From: Flavobacteriaceae bacterium UBA3440
GTDB lineage: Bacteria > Bacteroidota > Bacteroidia > Flavobacteriales > Flavobacteriaceae
Direction of reading: 5' to 3'
Length of the DNA stretch: 8,753 nucleotides
NCBI GenBank assembly: GCA_002378585.1
Contig: DFSJ01000118.1
Coordinates: 1 to 8,753, forward strand
Position numbers and translations under genes: made by a program. Positions 5,691-8,753 of this stretch are shown one piece after another (positions within the stretch are counted from its first letter, which is position 1; each line of letters opens with the position of its first letter). Under the pieces are notes generated by a model. That model did no database searches and was not told where the DNA came from. It was given only the letters and a program-made list of their open reading frames with translations.

Positions 5691-7751
5691 ATGGCAGTAT
5701 TAGATAAAATTAGAAAAAGAACCACTGTATTGATCGTCATCATCGGTCTTGCCTTATTTTCCTTTGTAATCTCTGGAATTTTCACCCAAAGTGGGGCCAA
5801 TGGTCCAGGTTCAGTTGCCGAGGTAAATGGCACTGAAATCTCTTTGGAACAGTTCCGACAAAAAATGGAAGCTGCTGCACAACGTGCTGGTGGTCAGGCC
5901 TCTTCTGCGCAAATCGCCGAACAGGTTTGGAATGCAGAACTCAGAAAAGTGTTGATGGAAGAAGCTTTTGAGGATTTAGGTATCGACATCGAAGGAGACC
6001 AAATCATCGATTTTTTGGCTACCGTTCCCGGTTATGCTGAAGCACCTGAATTCCAAGCGGATGGGGTGTTTGATCCTTCTGTATTTGTGGCTGCTGTTGC
6101 CCAGTGGAAGGCCAATGATCCTGCGCGCTACCAAATGTGGTTGCAAGATGAACTAGCTATTTCCTTGAGTGCTAAAGAACAATCGTACAACAGCCTTTTG
6201 GCGGGTTCTATTTACACCACCGTGTCTGATGCCAAAGCGGCACACAAAAAAGCCAACGCTCAGGTGGATCTGTCTTTTGTTCAGTTGCCGTACACCTTGA
6301 TCGCTGATGCTGATTCGGAAGTGAGTGTGGATGAGATCAAAGCCTACATGAATAAATACCCTACTCGTTTTGAGCAGGAGGAAGCCCGTACCTTGCGCGC
6401 AGTATACATCCAAGAATTGCCTTCTGCAGATGATGAAGCAGTGGTGGAGCAAGAGACGGCAGCCTTGGTGGACGGATTTAATACCACCCAAGACTTGGGC
6501 GCTTTCTTACAAGCTAACTCGGTACAATCATTGGATACGGCTTACTACAGTGAGCAAAACCTGAACACTTCATTTTCCAAGCAAATCATTGCCAGTGGTG
6601 TTGGTCAGACTTATGGACCATACCGCGAAAATGGACAGTTGAAATACAGTAAGTTACTCGGGGTAAAACCCAATGGTTGGGCACGTGCTAGCCACGTGTT
6701 AATCGGTTGGTCTGGAGCAGAACGCATCCGTCCTGATGTAACCAGAAACCAAGAGGAAGCACGAGTACGCGCCTTGGAGGTATTGGCCAAAGCCAAAGCT
6801 CCAGGAGCTGATTTTGCTGCACTAGCACGCGAGTTTTCTGATGGACCTACCGCCCAAAATGGGGGAGATTTAGGATTTTTTGGTCCTGGGGAAATGACCC
6901 CAAAATTCAATGATTTCGTCTTTGGTAAGCCTGTAGGCGCTATCGAAATGATCGAAACAGAATTTGGCTACCACGTGGTCAAAGTGGAGGAAAAACAATC
7001 TTCTTATCAAGTGGCCTATTTGACAAAAGATATTGCTCCTTCTGAGCAGACCATCAATGAATTGTTTACCAAAGCAGCTGCTTTTGAGATGGAAGCCACC
7101 AAAGATCCCCTCAAATTTGAAGAAGTAGCTAAAGCGCAAAATCTTTCGGTATTCCCGATCAACAAAGTAGGGGCCATGGAAGAGAACCTTCCAGGGATCG
7201 GATTGCAAAGAGGTATTGTTCAGTGGTCGTTCTTGCCAGAAACCGAAGTGGGTGACATCAAGAAATTCAATGTGGCCAATGGCTACGTAATCGTACAGCT
7301 CGTGACCAAACTGCGTAAAGGGTTGATGGATCCAGCTGATGCGGCACTTACGGTAACTCCCATATTGCGCAACGAGAAAAAAGCGGCTGCGCTCAAGGCT
7401 GAGTACCAAGGGTTGAACTTGGAGGCTGCTGCTGCTAAAGCAGGTGTTGCTGTGCAACAAGCTACAGCGATGACTGCGCAAAGCCCTGTATTGCCTGGAG
7501 CTGGAAGAGAGCCATTCGTTGTCGGATATGCCTTTTCTTTAGAGGCTGGTGCATCTTCAGGACCATTGAAAGGAAACAGCGGTGTATTCTTGGTACAAGT
7601 CAACCAAAAACGTTCCGCGGAGGATTTAGCGGACTACAAAGTTTTGGCGCGTTCTCAAAATGCGGGTCAGATCAACTTAGCTCCTTACCGCGCCTATTCA
7701 GCGCGTATGAAGGCAGCTAAAATTGAAGACAATCGCTACTTGTTCTACTAG
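5691..7751 (+). CDS. ppiD: PpiD-like membrane-anchored peptidyl-prolyl isomerase (SurA/PpiD family)
   Basis: The 686-residue product is a periplasmic chaperone/foldase tethered to the inner membrane. A short basic cytoplasmic tip (MAVLDKIRKR) is followed by one transmembrane helix (11-31). A SurA_N-type helical chaperone region covers about 40-150, beginning VAEVNGTEISLEQF. A linker region follows (about 190-325), then a PPIC/parvulin domain (about 331-433). This domain keeps the parvulin histidines His335 (ASHVLIG) and His428 (FGYHVVKV), and the GGDLGFFGPGEM loop, so it may be catalytically active. The C-terminal 250 residues contain no motif I recognise and end EDNRYLFY, typical of the Bacteroidota members. 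Length fits the family. The uncleaved anchor favours PpiD over soluble SurA. The start is the first ATG of the frame, with no Shine-Dalgarno but an A/T-rich leader. It ends in tandem stops (TAGTAG) 17 nt before the terminator arm. Probable clients are envelope proteins, perhaps including those encoded upstream; that link is inference. Confidence 0.88.
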   Translation: MAVLDKIRKRTTVLIVIIGLALFSFVISGIFTQSGANGPGSVAEVNGTEISLEQFRQKMEAAAQRAGGQASSAQIAEQVWNAELRKVLMEEAFEDLGIDIEGDQIIDFLATVPGYAEAPEFQADGVFDPSVFVAAVAQWKANDPARYQMWLQDELAISLSAKEQSYNSLLAGSIYTTVSDAKAAHKKANAQVDLSFVQLPYTLIADADSEVSVDEIKAYMNKYPTRFEQEEARTLRAVYIQELPSADDEAVVEQETAALVDGFNTTQDLGAFLQANSVQSLDTAYYSEQNLNTSFSKQIIASGVGQTYGPYRENGQLKYSKLLGVKPNGWARASHVLIGWSGAERIRPDVTRNQEEARVRALEVLAKAKAPGADFAALAREFSDGPTAQNGGDLGFFGPGEMTPKFNDFVFGKPVGAIEMIETEFGYHVVKVEEKQSSYQVAYLTKDIAPSEQTINELFTKAAAFEMEATKDPLKFEEVAKAQNLSVFPINKVGAMEENLPGIGLQRGIVQWSFLPETEVGDIKKFNVANGYVIVQLVTKLRKGLMDPADAALTVTPILRNEKKAAALKAEYQGLNLEAAAAKAGVAVQQATAMTAQSPVLPGAGREPFVVGYAFSLEAGASSGPLKGNSGVFLVQVNQKRSAEDLADYKVLARSQNAGQINLAPYRAYSARMKAAKIEDNRYLFY

Positions 7752-7768
7752 TAGTTGACGAGCGTTAT

Positions 7769-7809
7769 AAAAAGAGGGATCCCTGCGGGAGGCAGGGATC
7801 CCTCTTTTT
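7769..7809. terminator. Bidirectional intrinsic terminator between convergent genes
   Basis: Two 18-nt arms (7769-7786 and 7792-7809) are perfect reverse complements, AAAAAGAGGGATCCCTGC on the left, separated by a 5-nt loop GGGAG. The GC-rich stem is bordered by five A on one side and five T on the other, so it can end transcripts from both strands: ppiD, which stops at 7751, and the GHMP kinase, which stops at 7848. Each arm contains the 10-nt palindrome AGGGATCCCT (7775-7784 and 7794-7803). Confidence 0.93.
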
Positions 7810-7847
7810 GTGGGGTGTTGGTTCAAAAATTTGGATTAAAACTGGAC

Positions 7848-8753
7848 TTAGTGGAAACGCACGACTTCCTTAAAAGGCAGACAGGTGGTGTATCCTTTGG
7901 CTTTGAAATAGTCGCTCGGACCACAGGCCAGCACAAAGTCTCCCCCCCAAGCTCCCAGGCTTTTGATGGAACCGGGATAATCGTCAAACCATCTCTCCAG
8001 AGCCGTGGGTAACTGCAACAGGCTGCCTAAGAGTTGCTCGTGGCGGCCCACCAGCTCATTCCAGTGATCGGTTGTCTGACAACTGGTCATTTGTACCGTG
8101 AGCCTCGAGATTTGATCTACTAGGGGTTGTTTAGGGCCTGTGGCGGCTCTGTAGTGCGCAATGGCGCTCTGGCTCTGCTGTTTTTGTTCTAGGTAGACCA
8201 AGTGAAGTTGGTCCACAAACGGTGGCTCCCAATCCACCGGGGTGGATTTTGGTCCTTGGTGAGTTATTTGATAGTGAATCGGGCCCTGGGCTGCGGCACA
8301 TGCGAGGTCATAACCGCTCCCAGAAAATCTGCCTTGGGCTAGATCCCAAGCCGATACCTGTGCCCACTGCCCCAACAGATGAAGTAGGGTGGAAGAAGTT
8401 CCCCAGCCCCACGCCCGATGAAAATCAAGATAGGTTTCCACCAGCACACCTTGTGGGTATCGTTCAGCCAGGTTAAATAATGGATTGAGCGATTGACAGC
8501 GTTGCAACAGCTCAAAAAGGTGTTTTTCTTCAGGTGTTTTTGGTGTTGGCTGGGTCAGCTCCAAAAGGGGGTAGGCCCAAGAGCACCGCAGCCATTCCTG
8601 CTGGTTTACATCAAATGCTCGCCATGTGATGGAAGGGAGTGCCTCCTTTTGGGGCTGAATCCTCATGGATTGACCCTTTTTGGTCGGGATGGCTAGGGCT
8701 AAAGCGCCATCCAAAACCGCGTATTCCCCCGTGATCAAGAGCTTGCCCTGGGC
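7848..8753 (-). CDS. GHMP-family kinase of the GYDIA type, 5' end missing
   Basis: This is a small-molecule kinase of the galactokinase/homoserine/mevalonate/phosphomevalonate superfamily; the substrate is not known. The frame stays open to the window edge, where it reads AQGKLLITGEYAVLDGA, the expected N-terminal motif of the family, so the true start lies just outside and only a few residues are probably missing. Key motifs, with plus-strand positions: the ATP-binding loop GWGTSS (about 8394-8411), GSGYDLA (8301-8321), which is the GYDIA signature with Leu for Ile, and GAWGGDF (about 7936-7956) near the C-terminus, matching GHMP motif 3. About 300 residues are visible, and it ends EVVRFH. 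In Bacteroidota such genes often lie near mevalonate-pathway genes such as HMG-CoA reductase, which suggests an isoprenoid role; nothing in this window confirms it. It converges on ppiD and shares its terminator. Confidence 0.88.
   Translation of the reverse strand, partial: AQGKLLITGEYAVLDGALALAIPTKKGQSMRIQPQKEALPSITWRAFDVNQQEWLRCSWAYPLLELTQPTPKTPEEKHLFELLQRCQSLNPLFNLAERYPQGVLVETYLDFHRAWGWGTSSTLLHLLGQWAQVSAWDLAQGRFSGSGYDLACAAAQGPIHYQITHQGPKSTPVDWEPPFVDQLHLVYLEQKQQSQSAIAHYRAATGPKQPLVDQISRLTVQMTSCQTTDHWNELVGRHEQLLGSLLQLPTALERWFDDYPGSIKSLGAWGGDFVLACGPSDYFKAKGYTTCLPFKEVVRFH

Noticed and set aside
6870..7481. 203-residue open frame on the minus strand inside ppiD
   Set aside because: It lies wholly antisense to a well-supported ppiD coding region, across the PPIC domain and beyond. 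Its translation has no recognisable domain and is rich in Phe, His, Ser and Arg, as expected of a mirror frame.
7755..8012. Short plus-strand frame across the terminator
   Set aside because: It runs through the terminator hairpin and then antisense to the conserved GAWGGDF end of the GHMP kinase. There is no sign of a real start or product.
8222..8696. Two plus-strand frames opposite the GHMP kinase
   Set aside because: Both are antisense to the ATP-binding and GYDLA motifs of the kinase and have proline- or leucine-rich translations without domains.
8736..8738. TTG at 8738 as the start of the GHMP kinase
   Set aside because: The frame continues upstream to the window edge with AQGKLL, which is part of the conserved N-terminal motif, so the gene is cut by the edge and does not begin here.
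1..8753. Mobile element, CRISPR array, phage or defence island
   Set aside because: No transposase, integrase, direct-repeat array, long terminal inverted repeat or defence domain was seen. Apart from short gaps the window is filled by conserved housekeeping and envelope genes.

Overview
The window looks like a stretch of core chromosome from a Bacteroidota bacterium, most likely Flavobacteriales-like. The evidence is a Bacteroidota-type promoter (TTTG, spacer, TAnnTTTG) in front of a tRNA, a type III pantothenate kinase followed by an outer-membrane protein opening SPYSFFGFG, LptC in lipoprotein form, a CNNM/CorC-type membrane protein beginning with FSGMEIA, a PpiD-like foldase of Bacteroidota type, and a GHMP kinase with the GYDIA-type signature. 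Shine-Dalgarno sequences are weak or absent and two genes appear to start with TTG. Both fit the phylum. The exact order and genus cannot be fixed from the sequence.

Layout: positions 1-22 hold the 5' end of a tRNA on the minus strand, with its promoter at 40-69. From 106 to 7751 all genes point right: coaX (106-849), an outer-membrane beta-barrel protein (846-2111, ATGA overlap), a secreted TPR protein (2151-3521), lptC (3521-4129), a 68-residue two-helix membrane protein (4129-4335), a CNNM/CBS/CorC-type membrane protein (4336-5625) and a PpiD-like peptidyl-prolyl isomerase (5691-7751). The genes from 2151 to 5625 are fused end to end by 1-nt or 0-nt junctions, so their translation is probably coupled. 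An 18-bp perfect hairpin flanked by A and T tracts (7769-7809) ends this unit. It also serves the convergent gene on the minus strand, a GHMP-family kinase (7848-8753) whose 5' end lies outside the window.

Together the rightward genes read as an envelope-biogenesis block: LPS transport (LptC), a membrane-anchored periplasmic foldase (PpiD), an outer-membrane protein, a secreted TPR protein and two inner-membrane proteins, with the CoA biosynthesis gene coaX at the head. The GHMP kinase probably belongs to a separate unit, perhaps isoprenoid (mevalonate) metabolism.

I found no mobile element, CRISPR array, phage gene or defence system. The parts least explained are the small two-helix protein, which ends one stop codon before the CNNM protein in the same reading frame, and the TPR and outer-membrane proteins, which belong to recurrent but poorly characterised families.
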